Positions 1 through 5,820 of a stretch of DNA of 7,492 nt are shown piece by piece. Below the pieces are notes generated by a model. The model did no database searches, had not been told where the DNA came from, and saw only the letters and a program-made list of their open reading frames with translations. This DNA comes from Trueperaceae bacterium (GTDB lineage: Bacteria > Deinococcota > Deinococci > Deinococcales > Trueperaceae), in the NCBI GenBank assembly GCA_024636105.1, contig JAGXHO010000160.1, positions 1-7,492 of the forward strand, written 5' to 3'. Each line of letters starts with the position of its first letter. Positions within the stretch are counted from its first letter, which is position 1. A program made the position numbers and the translations under genes.

Positions 1-31
1 AGGGCTGTACCGACGCACCCCCGAGTCCGCC

Positions 32-41
32 TACGGTGATC
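32..41 (+). promoter_or_regulatory. Start signal of the DUF3179-tlpA-ccdA cassette (leaderless -10 box or extended Shine-Dalgarno)
   Basis: TACGGT at 32-37 fits the TANNNT -10 consensus and ends 7 bases before the ATG at 45, the spacing expected when transcription begins at or next to the start codon. Leaderless genes with this layout are well known in Deinococcus. The overlapping GGTGATC at 35-41 is also complementary to the 16S rRNA 3' end just beyond the core anti-Shine-Dalgarno. Either reading favours ATG 45 over the GTG at 36. No convincing -35 box is visible in the few bases available. Confidence 0.4.
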
Positions 42-44
42 TGC

Positions 45-1325
45 ATGGACACCCCTCGCTACGTTCTAACGACGCGAATTCGCACGATCGTGGGTTCGCT
101 CCTCTTATTGGCCACCACCCTCTTCGTCGGAAGCGCGGCGCACGCGGTATCGGAGACCGACCTGCAGGGCCTGAGGATCGACGCCAGCCACGCGCAGATC
201 CCGCTCGAAGCGATCCTGCGTGGGGGACCACCGCCCCAAGGCATCCCCGCGCTCGGCTTCCGCGGCCTCACGGGGGTCGCCGGATGGCTCGGCGACCTCG
301 AACCCGTCATCTTGATGCGCGTCGGGGGCGAGGCGCGCCTCTACCCGCTCCAGGCGCTCACCTGGCACGAGATCGCCAACGACACGCTCGCCGGCGTGCC
401 GATCGCGGTGACCTTCTGCCCGCTGTGCAACAGCGCGCTCGCCTTCGACCGCCGCGTCCCCGTGACCGCCGAGCAGCTCGCCTCGCTGCGGGCCCCGGGG
501 AACAGCACCGTGCGCGTGCTGGACACCCCGGCCGACCTCGCGGCCGCCTACGCGCGCCAGACCGGCCGGGAGGCCCCAGCCCAGGCGGTCGACGTCACCT
601 TCGGGGTCTCGGGGCTGCTCTACCACTCCAACCTGCTGATGTTCGACGACGCCACCTTCACGCTCTGGTCGCAGCTCACGGGCGAAGGGGGCGTGGGCGA
701 GCTCGCGGGCGAGACGCTGGTGCGCTACCCGGCCCAGATCGTCGGGTTCGCCGACGCGCGCGCCGCCGAACCCGAGGCACTGGTCCTGAGCCGCGACACC
801 GGCTTCAGCCGGGCGTACGGGAGCAACCCGTACGTGGGGTACGACGAGATCGGTTCGCCGGCGTTCCTGTTCCGCGGCTCCGCCGACGGCCGCCTCGACC
901 CCAAGGCGCGCGTGATCACGATCGACGGCGCCGAACCGGTCGCCTACCCGTTCGACCACCTCGCCGCCGAGCGCGTGGTGCACGACGACGTCGGCGGTGC
1001 GCCGTTGGTGTTGTTGTGGGACGCCGGCACCGCGACCGCGCTCGGCGCCGCCACGATCGCCAACGCCGCGGACGTCGGGGCGGTCGGGGTCTTCCGCCCG
1101 GTCGCCGACGGCCGCAGCCTGACCTTCACCGCGACCGCCGACGCCTTCGTCGACGCGGAGACCGGGAGCCAGTGGGACGTGACCGGCCGGGCGCGTTCGG
1201 GCCCGCTCGAAGGGCAGGTGCTCGAGGCCGTGGCCCACGACAACACCCTCTGGTTCGCCTGGGCGGCCTTCCGCCCCGAGACCGAGGTCCGGCGCCCGGC
1301 GGGCGCGGGGGGGGACCTGAGATGA
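45..1325 (+). CDS. Secreted DUF3179 domain-containing protein
   Basis: Encodes 426 residues from ATG 45. A GTG at 36 would add three residues, but the start signals favour the ATG. Residues 1-34 look like a Sec signal peptide: arginines at 5, 11 and 13, a hydrophobic run around 15-28, and likely cleavage after AHA at 32-34. The rest matches the DUF3179 family: WHEIAND near 107-113, TFCPLCNSALAFDR near 123-136, a YHSNLLMFDD...LWSQLTGE block at about 193-214, and a C-terminal HDNTLWFAWAAF block. The family's biochemical role is unknown to me. C125 and C128 are the only cysteines left after signal removal, so the CPLC pair could bind a metal or form a disulfide. The gene overlaps the downstream TlpA gene by 4 bases (ATGA) and sits in front of ccdA, suggesting the pair is a client of that thiol relay (inference). 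Family call is firm, role is not. Confidence 0.9.
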   Translation: MDTPRYVLTTRIRTIVGSLLLLATTLFVGSAAHAVSETDLQGLRIDASHAQIPLEAILRGGPPPQGIPALGFRGLTGVAGWLGDLEPVILMRVGGEARLYPLQALTWHEIANDTLAGVPIAVTFCPLCNSALAFDRRVPVTAEQLASLRAPGNSTVRVLDTPADLAAAYARQTGREAPAQAVDVTFGVSGLLYHSNLLMFDDATFTLWSQLTGEGGVGELAGETLVRYPAQIVGFADARAAEPEALVLSRDTGFSRAYGSNPYVGYDEIGSPAFLFRGSADGRLDPKARVITIDGAEPVAYPFDHLAAERVVHDDVGGAPLVLLWDAGTATALGAATIANAADVGAVGVFRPVADGRSLTFTATADAFVDAETGSQWDVTGRARSGPLEGQVLEAVAHDNTLWFAWAAFRPETEVRRPAGAGGDLR

Positions 1326-1858
1326 TCGCGCTCGCGCGCCTCCCACGCGCCGCCCTTCTCGTGATCCTCGCCACCCTCGCCGGCGCGGCCCTCGCCCAGC
1401 GCGTCGGGGCCCCGCTTCCCGACTTCGAACTGCGCGACCAGCGCGGCGTGCTCGTGCAACCGGACGACCTGCGCGGGCGGCCGCTGATCCTGAACGTGTG
1501 GGCCAGCTGGTGCCCGCCCTGCCGCGCCGAGCTGCCGCTGCTCGCCGGTGCGGCGGCCGACCTCGAGGACGCGGGGGTCGTGCTGCTGCTCTTGAACGCC
1601 GGTGAGGCGGCGGCCACCGCAAGCGAGTTCCTCGCTGCGGAAGGGTTGCCCCTGCGGACGCTGGTCGATCCCGACCGGCGCGAACCCGGGCTCGAACCGA
1701 CGCTTGAGGTGCTCCGGCGCCTCCGGGCGGGCGGACTGCCGACCACCTTCTTCATCGACGCCGACGGCGTCCTGCGCGGGACGTACGTCGGCGAGCTCGA
1801 CGCGTCGGTGCTGAGCACCATGCTCGCGAACACCCTGGGCGTGGACTGGTCGCCGTGA
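1322..1858 (+). CDS. TlpA-family periplasmic thiol-disulfide oxidoreductase
   Basis: Encodes 178 residues. The ATG at 1322 overlaps the DUF3179 stop as ATGA, implying translational coupling. Residues 1-25 form a signal peptide or N-terminal anchor (arginines at 6 and 9, then an Ala/Leu-rich stretch ending in ALA at 23-25). The thioredoxin fold follows: PLPDFELRDQRG at 31-42, the active site WASWCPPC at 60-67 with redox cysteines C64 and C67, and the cis-proline loop GGLPTTFFID at 137-146 with P140. These are the standard marks of the TlpA/ResA/CcmG group, which keep cysteines of outer-face proteins reduced using electrons from CcdA or DsbD. The next gene is a CcdA homologue overlapping by 4 bases, so the electron donor is encoded alongside. 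The client could be an apocytochrome c or the DUF3179 protein; no cytochrome gene is in the window. Confidence 0.93.
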   Translation: MIALARLPRAALLVILATLAGAALAQRVGAPLPDFELRDQRGVLVQPDDLRGRPLILNVWASWCPPCRAELPLLAGAAADLEDAGVVLLLLNAGEAAATASEFLAAEGLPLRTLVDPDRREPGLEPTLEVLRRLRAGGLPTTFFIDADGVLRGTYVGELDASVLSTMLANTLGVDWSP

Positions 1859-2589
1859 CCGCATCGCGGGCCCGGGCCCGCGCGACCGCCCACCGCGTCG
1901 CCCACGGCGCCGCCTTCATGCTCGGGATGTCGCTCGTGTTCGTGGCGCTGGGCTTCGGCGCCGGCCTGATCGGCGAGCTCTTCTTCGTCTACGACCGCGC
2001 GCTGCGGATCGTCGCGGGCGTGCTCCTCGTCGTCTTCGGCCTCGTCCTCGCCGGCGTGCTGCGCGTCCCGTTCCTGCAGCGCGAGGCGCGCGTGCGCGTG
2101 ACGCACCACCCGGGCGGGTACGCCGGGTCGGCGGTCATCGGGCTCGCCTTCGGCGTCGGCTGGACCCCCTGCGTCGGGCCGGTGCTGGCCGGGGTGCTGG
2201 CCCTCGCCAGCGCCGGCGGCGACGCGGGTCGCGGCGCCCTGCTGCTGGGCGCCTACGCGCTCGGCTTCGCGCTACCCTTCCTGGCGCTGGCCTGGCTGGC
2301 GCCGACCGCGTCGCTCGCGCGTCGCTCCGGCGACCGCGGCGAGCGGCTCGCGGGTTGGTTGCTCGTCGCCGTGGGGCTGCTGTTGCTCTCGGGCCAACTC
2401 GCCCGCATCGCGCCCTACCTCGCCTCGCTCGGGAGCATCGAGGGGGTGCTCGCCGGCGCCGCGCCGGGCCTGCTGGTCTCCGGCGCGGCGGGCGTGCTCT
2501 CGTTCCTGTCGCCCTGCGTGCTGCCGCTCGTGCCGACCTACCTGGCCTTCCTCACGGGCGTCACCGGGGCGGACGCGCGCACTGCCTGA
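1855..2589 (+). CDS. ccdA: CcdA-type membrane thiol-electron transporter, circularly permuted
   Basis: Encodes 244 residues from GTG 1855, which overlaps the tlpA stop as GTGA. It belongs to the CcdA/DsbD membrane-domain family, which passes electrons from cytoplasmic thioredoxin to outer-face thioredoxins through two intramembrane cysteines. Hydrophobic segments lie at about 19-39, 49-69, 89-118, 127-149, 165-186 and 205-233. The GWTPCVGP motif (C106) normally sits in segment 4. The FLSPCVLPLVP motif (C221), normally in segment 1 near the N-terminus, is here in the last segment. The protein therefore begins where ordinary CcdA begins segment 2 (HGAAFMLGMSLVFVALGFG) and ends with segment 1 plus a short tail. 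Both cysteines and their prolines are kept, and the arginine-rich N-terminus (R5, R7, R9, R14) suits a cytoplasmic start. With six segments, the two ends of the normal protein lie on the same side, so the permutation is topologically feasible. Expected partner: the adjacent TlpA. Permutation versus assembly artefact is untested. Confidence 0.88.
   Translation: MTASRARARATAHRVAHGAAFMLGMSLVFVALGFGAGLIGELFFVYDRALRIVAGVLLVVFGLVLAGVLRVPFLQREARVRVTHHPGGYAGSAVIGLAFGVGWTPCVGPVLAGVLALASAGGDAGRGALLLGAYALGFALPFLALAWLAPTASLARRSGDRGERLAGWLLVAVGLLLLSGQLARIAPYLASLGSIEGVLAGAAPGLLVSGAAGVLSFLSPCVLPLVPTYLAFLTGVTGADARTA
1865..1882. repeat. Perfect 18-base palindrome just inside ccdA
   Basis: CGCGGGCCCGGGCCCGCG equals its own reverse complement. 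It begins 7 bases after the ccdA GTG codon and encodes the Arg-Ala repeat of the permuted N-terminus. It could fold into a tight hairpin near the start codon or simply reflect Arg/Ala codons in GC-rich DNA. Confidence 0.6.
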
Positions 2590-2612
2590 CGAGGGCCGTC
2601 CGCCACGGTCAC
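2560..2612. terminator. Hairpin at the convergent ends of ccdA and the Rieske-GltS gene; candidate bidirectional terminator
   Basis: The arm at 2560-2575 pairs with 2597-2612 at 14 of 16 positions, including an uninterrupted inner 8-base stem GGCGGACG/CGTCCGCC, around a 21-base loop. The loop contains the ccdA stop (2587-2589) and the outer stem covers the stop of the opposing gene (2609-2611). Only 19 bases separate the two genes, so one structure could end both transcripts. There is no T-run on either side, so it is not a classical intrinsic terminator. Confidence 0.4.
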
Positions 2613-4228
2613 CGACGCACCCCGCCGTACGCCACCCCGGTGAGGTCGGCCATGCGCCGGTCGAAGGTGGTCAGGTCGCGCGGCTCGAACCCCGAGAGCG
2701 CGTCGTGGCCGCACGCTCGGGCCATCACCTGCATCAGAGCCACGCTCGCGCGCAGGTAGCGCGCCAGCCGCTCCGCCGAGGTCTGCACGTGCAGCCGCTG
2801 CACCAGGTGGTCTTGCTGGGTGGCGATCCCCACCGGGCAGTTGTTGGTGTGGCACGCGCGCATCCCGAGGCAGCCGATCGCCTGCAGCGCCGAGTTGGCG
2901 ATGGCGATGGCGTCGGCGCCGAGCGCGAGCGCCTTGACGAAGTCGGGGGCGGTGCGCAAGCCGCCGGTCGCGACGAGCGTCACGTGGTCGGCCCCGCGCG
3001 CGTCGAGGTGCTCGCGGGCGCGCGCCAGCGCCGGGATGGTCGGCACCGAGATGTGGTCGCGAAAGAGCGCCGGGGCCGCGCCGGTGCCGCCGCCGCGGCC
3101 GTCGAGGATCACGTAGTCGACGCCGACCTCGAGCGCGGCGTCGAGGTCCTCCTCGACGTGCTGCGCCGAGAGCTTGTAGCCGATGGGGATCCCGCCGGTC
3201 GCGGCGCGCACTTCCTCGGCGAAGGCGCGCACATCGGCCACGTCGTGCCAATCCGGGAAGCGCGACGGTGAGATCGCCGCCTCCCCCGGCCGCAAGCCGC
3301 GCACCTCCGCGATCCTGGTCGTCACCTTGCTGCCCGGAAGGTGGCCGCCGGTGCCCGTCTTGGCCCCCTGCCCCCCCTTGAAGTGGAAGGCCTGGCAGCG
3401 ACGCACCTTCTCGAGATCGAACCCGAACCGCCCGGACGCCAGCTCGTAGAAGTAGCGGCCGTTCTCGGCGCGCTCGTCCTCGAGCATGCCGCCCTCGCCG
3501 GAGCAGATGCCCGTGCCGGCGAGCTCGGCGCCGCGCGCCAAGGCGATCTTCGCGGGCTCGGACAGCGCGCCGAAGCTCATGTCCGAGACGAAGATCGGGA
3601 TCTCGAGGTGCAGCGGACGCGCAGCACGCGGCCCGATCGTCACGTCGGTGGCGACGGGTGCGTCGTCGAGCAGCGGCATCCGCCGCAGCCGCGCGGTCAC
3701 CACCTGCAGGTCGTCCCACGACGGCAGGCGATCGCGTGGGACGCCCATCGCGACCGTAGGACCGTGCGCTCCCGTGCGCTCCAGCCCCTCGCGCGCGAGG
3801 CGTTGGATGTCGCCGACGAACGGCTCCTCGGCGACGTGGTGGTCCGTGTCGGCGTACAGCCCCTGGTATGCGCCGCGGTCGAATGGCTGCGGGTGCTCGC
3901 GCTCCCAGGCAGCGACCTGCGCCTCGTCGACCCACACCTGGCCGTCGTCGACCCAGGCGTCGAAGCGCTCGAGCCGCTCGCGCGGGTCGTACGCGCTGAC
4001 GCCGGTCGCCAGCCGGAAGTCCCAACCGTGCAGCCCGCAGACCAGGTCGTCGCCGACCACGCGGCCGTCGGCGAGCAGCGCACCTCGGTGCAGGCAACGG
4101 CCGTAGAGGACCGAGGCCGCATCGTCGACGCGCACGACCACCAGGTCGACGTTCGCGACGAGCGCGTAGGCGGGGGCGCGGTCTTCGAGCTCGTCCCAGC
4201 GCGCGACGGCGACCGGTCGGCGGCTCAC
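2609..4228 (-). CDS. Rieske [2Fe-2S] domain fused to an FMN-binding glutamate synthase domain
   Basis: Encodes 539 residues from GTG 4228, which overlaps the folA stop as GTGA; the frame is open further upstream but only through folA. Residues 1-105 form a Rieske domain with C45-x-H47 and C64-x2-H67, separated by 16 residues as in canonical Rieske centres. Residues 200-539 match the central synthase domain of glutamate synthase: SDMSFGALS at 215-223, GTGICSGEGG at 238-247, KGGQGAKTGTGGHLPG at 284-299, DGRGGGTGAAP at 376-386, TGGLRT at 421-426, and the [3Fe-4S] cysteines C453, C459 and C464 in CLGMRACHTNNCPVGIATQ. The family reductively aminates 2-oxoglutarate to glutamate on FMN. There is no class II amidotransferase domain and no C-terminal GXGXG domain, so ammonia would have to come from elsewhere or the substrate may differ. 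The Rieske centre could feed electrons to the FMN/Fe-S core (inference). Fold call is firm, true substrate open. Confidence 0.9.
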   Translation of the reverse strand: MSRRPVAVARWDELEDRAPAYALVANVDLVVVRVDDAASVLYGRCLHRGALLADGRVVGDDLVCGLHGWDFRLATGVSAYDPRERLERFDAWVDDGQVWVDEAQVAAWEREHPQPFDRGAYQGLYADTDHHVAEEPFVGDIQRLAREGLERTGAHGPTVAMGVPRDRLPSWDDLQVVTARLRRMPLLDDAPVATDVTIGPRAARPLHLEIPIFVSDMSFGALSEPAKIALARGAELAGTGICSGEGGMLEDERAENGRYFYELASGRFGFDLEKVRRCQAFHFKGGQGAKTGTGGHLPGSKVTTRIAEVRGLRPGEAAISPSRFPDWHDVADVRAFAEEVRAATGGIPIGYKLSAQHVEEDLDAALEVGVDYVILDGRGGGTGAAPALFRDHISVPTIPALARAREHLDARGADHVTLVATGGLRTAPDFVKALALGADAIAIANSALQAIGCLGMRACHTNNCPVGIATQQDHLVQRLHVQTSAERLARYLRASVALMQVMARACGHDALSGFEPRDLTTFDRRMADLTGVAYGGVRR

Positions 4229-4707
4229 GGCCGCGCCTGCGCGATCCGCTCGTAGCGCCGGAACACGTAGCCTTCGCGCTCTTGCTCTTCGGCCAGCGCC
4301 CAGGCCGCCTCGTCCCACGCCGGGAACCAGGCATCGCCCTCGAACTCGCCGGGCACGATGGAGAGGTGCAGCTCGTCGGCGTACGGCAGCACCTGGGCGT
4401 AGATGCTCGCACCCCCGGCCACCCACACCGGGCGCCCACTGGCCTCAGCGGCGGCGAGCGCCGCCTCGACGTCGCCGGCCCGCTGGCTGCCGGCCGGGGC
4501 GTGTTCGCTGCGGGTCACGACGATCGCCTGGACGTCCTCCAGGTCCCCGCCGAAGATGGCGTAGCTGCGGCGCCCCATGACCACCGCCCCGCCTTCGACG
4601 CTCGTCACGAAGTGCTGGTAGTCCGCCGGGACGTCCCAGGGGAGGCCGTCTTTGTTACCGATCACGCGGTCGGCGGTCATCGCCGCGATCATGCGCACGC
4701 GGGCCAC
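4225..4707 (-). CDS. folA: Dihydrofolate reductase
   Basis: Encodes 160 residues, the usual bacterial length, and reduces dihydrofolate to tetrahydrofolate with NADPH in the cytoplasm. Visible marks are IAAMTADRVIG at 7-17, LPWDVPAD at 22-29 with W24 and D29 as the likely catalytic acid, the cofactor-binding VVMGRRSY at 42-49, and VWVAGGASIY at 94-103 containing the conserved Gly-Gly pair. I chose GTG 4707 because a G-rich run (GGGGGG, 4714-4719) sits 6 bases upstream and the preceding gene stops one base earlier. ATG 4692 would still leave the core intact (MIAAMTADRVIG). The stop overlaps the start of the Rieske-GltS gene by 4 bases, so the two are probably co-translated. No thymidylate synthase gene is in the window. 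Confidence 0.93.
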   Translation of the reverse strand: MARVRMIAAMTADRVIGNKDGLPWDVPADYQHFVTSVEGGAVVMGRRSYAIFGGDLEDVQAIVVTRSEHAPAGSQRAGDVEAALAAAEASGRPVWVAGGASIYAQVLPYADELHLSIVPGEFEGDAWFPAWDEAAWALAEEQEREGYVFRRYERIAQARP

Positions 4708-4708
4708 G

Positions 4709-5086
4709 TCACGCCCCCCGTACGTCGAGGTACGGCGCCGGCACCCAACCCGACTGAGGCCCGTTCGGGCCGTGCCAGCGGACGAAGTAGAAGTCGAGCT
4801 CGGGGTTGTCCTGGAACAGGACGACGTCGACCACCGACCCTGCGGGCACGTGGCCGGTCACCTCGGTGCGCAGGTGCGAGTCGACGAGGTGGACGAGCTC
4901 CTCCTGCACGACGCCCTCGAAGGTCGCGTGCAGGACCCCCGTGAAGCCGTCGCCCATCCGCACCGGGATGCCGCACAGGTCGGGGTCTGGGTTCGTGGCG
5001 AACGGCAGCGGGGGCACCACGCCGTGGGCGGTGGCGGTGCCGAGGCACGCCGCGATCGCGAGGGCACGGATCCATTTTCGTCGCAT
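4709..5086 (-). CDS. Small secreted protein with a C-terminal SH3-like domain
   Basis: Encodes 125 residues from ATG 5086. The N-terminus has a basic start (RRK at 2-4) and a short hydrophobic run, with probable signal peptidase I cleavage after ATA at 18-20. IAAC at 11-14 also resembles a lipobox, although the hydrophobic stretch before C14 is short for a lipoprotein. Residues 81-122 look like a bacterial SH3-type beta barrel: PAGSVVDVVLFQDN, then FYFVRWHG, then the closing SGWVPAPYLDV. Such domains commonly bind cell-wall peptides or act as envelope spacers. Residues 38-78 match nothing I recognise. It stops one base before folA begins and leads the - strand trio, but no functional link to folate or glutamate metabolism is evident. 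The SH3 assignment rests on pattern only. Confidence 0.7.
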   Translation of the reverse strand: MRRKWIRALAIAACLGTATAHGVVPPLPFATNPDPDLCGIPVRMGDGFTGVLHATFEGVVQEELVHLVDSHLRTEVTGHVPAGSVVDVVLFQDNPELDFYFVRWHGPNGPQSGWVPAPYLDVRGA

Positions 5087-5092
5087 GGGTCG

Positions 5093-5105
5093 ACCCTAGC
5101 CTCCC
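5093..5105 (-). promoter_or_regulatory. Start signals of the SH3-folA-GltS cassette
   Basis: On the - strand, TAGGGT (5093-5098) fits TANNNT and lies exactly 6 bases before the ATG at 5086, as expected for a leaderless -10 box. A GGGAGG at 5100-5105 could be a Shine-Dalgarno sequence, but its 13-base spacing is long. No -35 box is seen 16-18 bases further upstream. Confidence 0.35.
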
Positions 5106-5120
5106 GCGTGCCGGTCGCGC

Positions 5121-5160
5121 CGTCGGGCGGTTGACACCCACGCCGCGCCGCCGACCGACG
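5121..5160 (-). terminator. Weak hairpin downstream of the PIN toxin gene
   Basis: CGTCGGGCGG (5121-5130) can pair with CCGCC (5148-5152) and CGACG (5156-5160), giving ten pairs with a three-base bulge and a 17-base loop. It starts 8 bases after the toxin stop codon in the direction of transcription, where a terminator would be expected. It has no T-run, and chance pairing is easy in such GC-rich DNA. Confidence 0.22.
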
Positions 5161-5167
5161 CTCGCCA

Positions 5168-5563
5168 TCAGACCCGCACGACCTCGACCAGCGGTGCGCC
5201 CGCGAAGTCGTCGTCCTGCGCAACCACGGGCACGCCGAGCGCGAACGCGGTCGGCGCGATCCAGGCGTCGTTGACCTCCATCGAACGCCCGAGGTCGCGG
5301 AGCGCGACGCGCAGGACGGCCCAGGCGTCGGCGACCGCCGCGTCGATCGGCACGAGGTCTAGGCCGAGCACGTACTCGAGGGTGGCGAGGCGGAGAGCGG
5401 GCGTCGCCAGGTCGCGCGCACCGAGGACCCCGGCGCGGAGCTCTGCGAGGGTCACCACCGACACCGCCAGCTGCTCGGGCGCGGCGGTCTCCGTGACCGG
5501 TCGCCCGGTCTCGAGGGCGATGAAGAGCGACGTGTCGGCGAGGCCCCGGGGCGCGGCCACCAC
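5168..5563 (-). CDS. vapC: PIN-domain ribonuclease toxin, VapC-like
   Basis: Encodes 131 residues, typical for VapC. The four acidic residues of the PIN metal site are visible: D10 in LADTSLF, E41 in TLAELRAG, D99 in VNDAWIA and D117 in AQDDDF. PIN toxins of this type cut RNA, often tRNA or rRNA, when not held by the antitoxin. The start is GTG 5563, two bases after the antitoxin stop, with a second GTG at 5560 as an alternative. Neither has a clear Shine-Dalgarno, so translation probably depends on coupling to the antitoxin gene. The open frame continues upstream inside the antitoxin gene, but that stretch is an Arg/Pro/Ala-rich shadow. The full acidic set implies an intact enzyme. The RNA target cannot be read from sequence. 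Confidence 0.85.
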   Translation of the reverse strand: MVAAPRGLADTSLFIALETGRPVTETAAPEQLAVSVVTLAELRAGVLGARDLATPALRLATLEYVLGLDLVPIDAAVADAWAVLRVALRDLGRSMEVNDAWIAPTAFALGVPVVAQDDDFAGAPLVEVVRV

Positions 5564-5565
5564 GT

Positions 5566-5820
5566 TCAGAGCGGACCGAGGTCGTCGGTGCTGTCGGGCG
5601 CGAGCTCGTCGCGGTCGGCGCGCAGACCCGCGTCGGCCTGCACCCGCCGGAGGTCGGCGAGGAACACCCCTCGCGGCACCCACCGGGGCTTGCGGGACAC
5701 CTGCGTCACGCGCGCGACCTCGCGACCGTCGACGGTGATGAACACGTCCTCGCCGGCCTCGACGCGCTCGAGCACCTGCCGGGTTCGGTTGCGCAGTTCA
5801 CGGGAGGCCACGGTGCGCAT
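5566..5820 (-). CDS. Phd/YefM-family antitoxin
   Basis: Encodes 84 residues from ATG 5820. The open frame reaches 5862, but MRTVASRELRNRTRQVLERVEAGEDV... begins exactly where Phd/YefM proteins begin, so the 14 residues before it are excluded. The N-terminal half follows the family pattern: S/T-x-x-E-L-R-N at 6-11, a helix ending in VEAGEDV at 19-25, then FITVDGREVARV at 27-38, which would form the DNA-binding and dimer fold. The C-terminal half (about 45-84) is charged and ends in an acidic tail, as expected of the flexible segment that wraps and blocks the toxin. It lies two bases upstream of the PIN toxin gene. A near-palindrome over its start codon is a likely self-operator. Confidence 0.85.
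   Translation of the reverse strand: MRTVASRELRNRTRQVLERVEAGEDVFITVDGREVARVTQVSRKPRWVPRGVFLADLRRVQADAGLRADRDELAPDSTDDLGPL

Noticed and set aside
105..1622. Long open frame on the - strand opposite the DUF3179 and TlpA genes
   Set aside because: Its translation is Arg/Ala/Gly-rich low complexity without recognisable motifs, while the + strand encodes two clear families. It is a GC-driven shadow.
1855..2589. CcdA as a truncated pseudogene lacking its first membrane segment
   Set aside because: The first-segment motif is present in frame at the C-terminus, and both cysteines, six segments and tight coupling to tlpA are kept.
4229..4426. Extended N-terminus of the Rieske-GltS protein
   Set aside because: It would overlap folA for almost 200 bases with an Arg-rich sequence unlike any Rieske protein; the GTGA overlap at 4225-4228 is the natural start.
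2538..4439. Long - strand open frame in another phase over the Rieske-GltS gene, and a + strand frame at 3341-4255
   Set aside because: Both lie over a gene with complete Rieske and glutamate synthase motifs and are themselves Arg-rich or motif-free.
5131..5136. TTGACA on the + strand as a -35 box
   Set aside because: No + strand gene follows it and no -10 box is found at the right distance; it is probably chance.
5564..5683. Longer PIN toxin starting upstream inside the antitoxin gene
   Set aside because: The extra 40 residues are Arg/Pro/Ala-rich and precede the normal PIN start; the GTG at 5563 fits family length and the operon junction.
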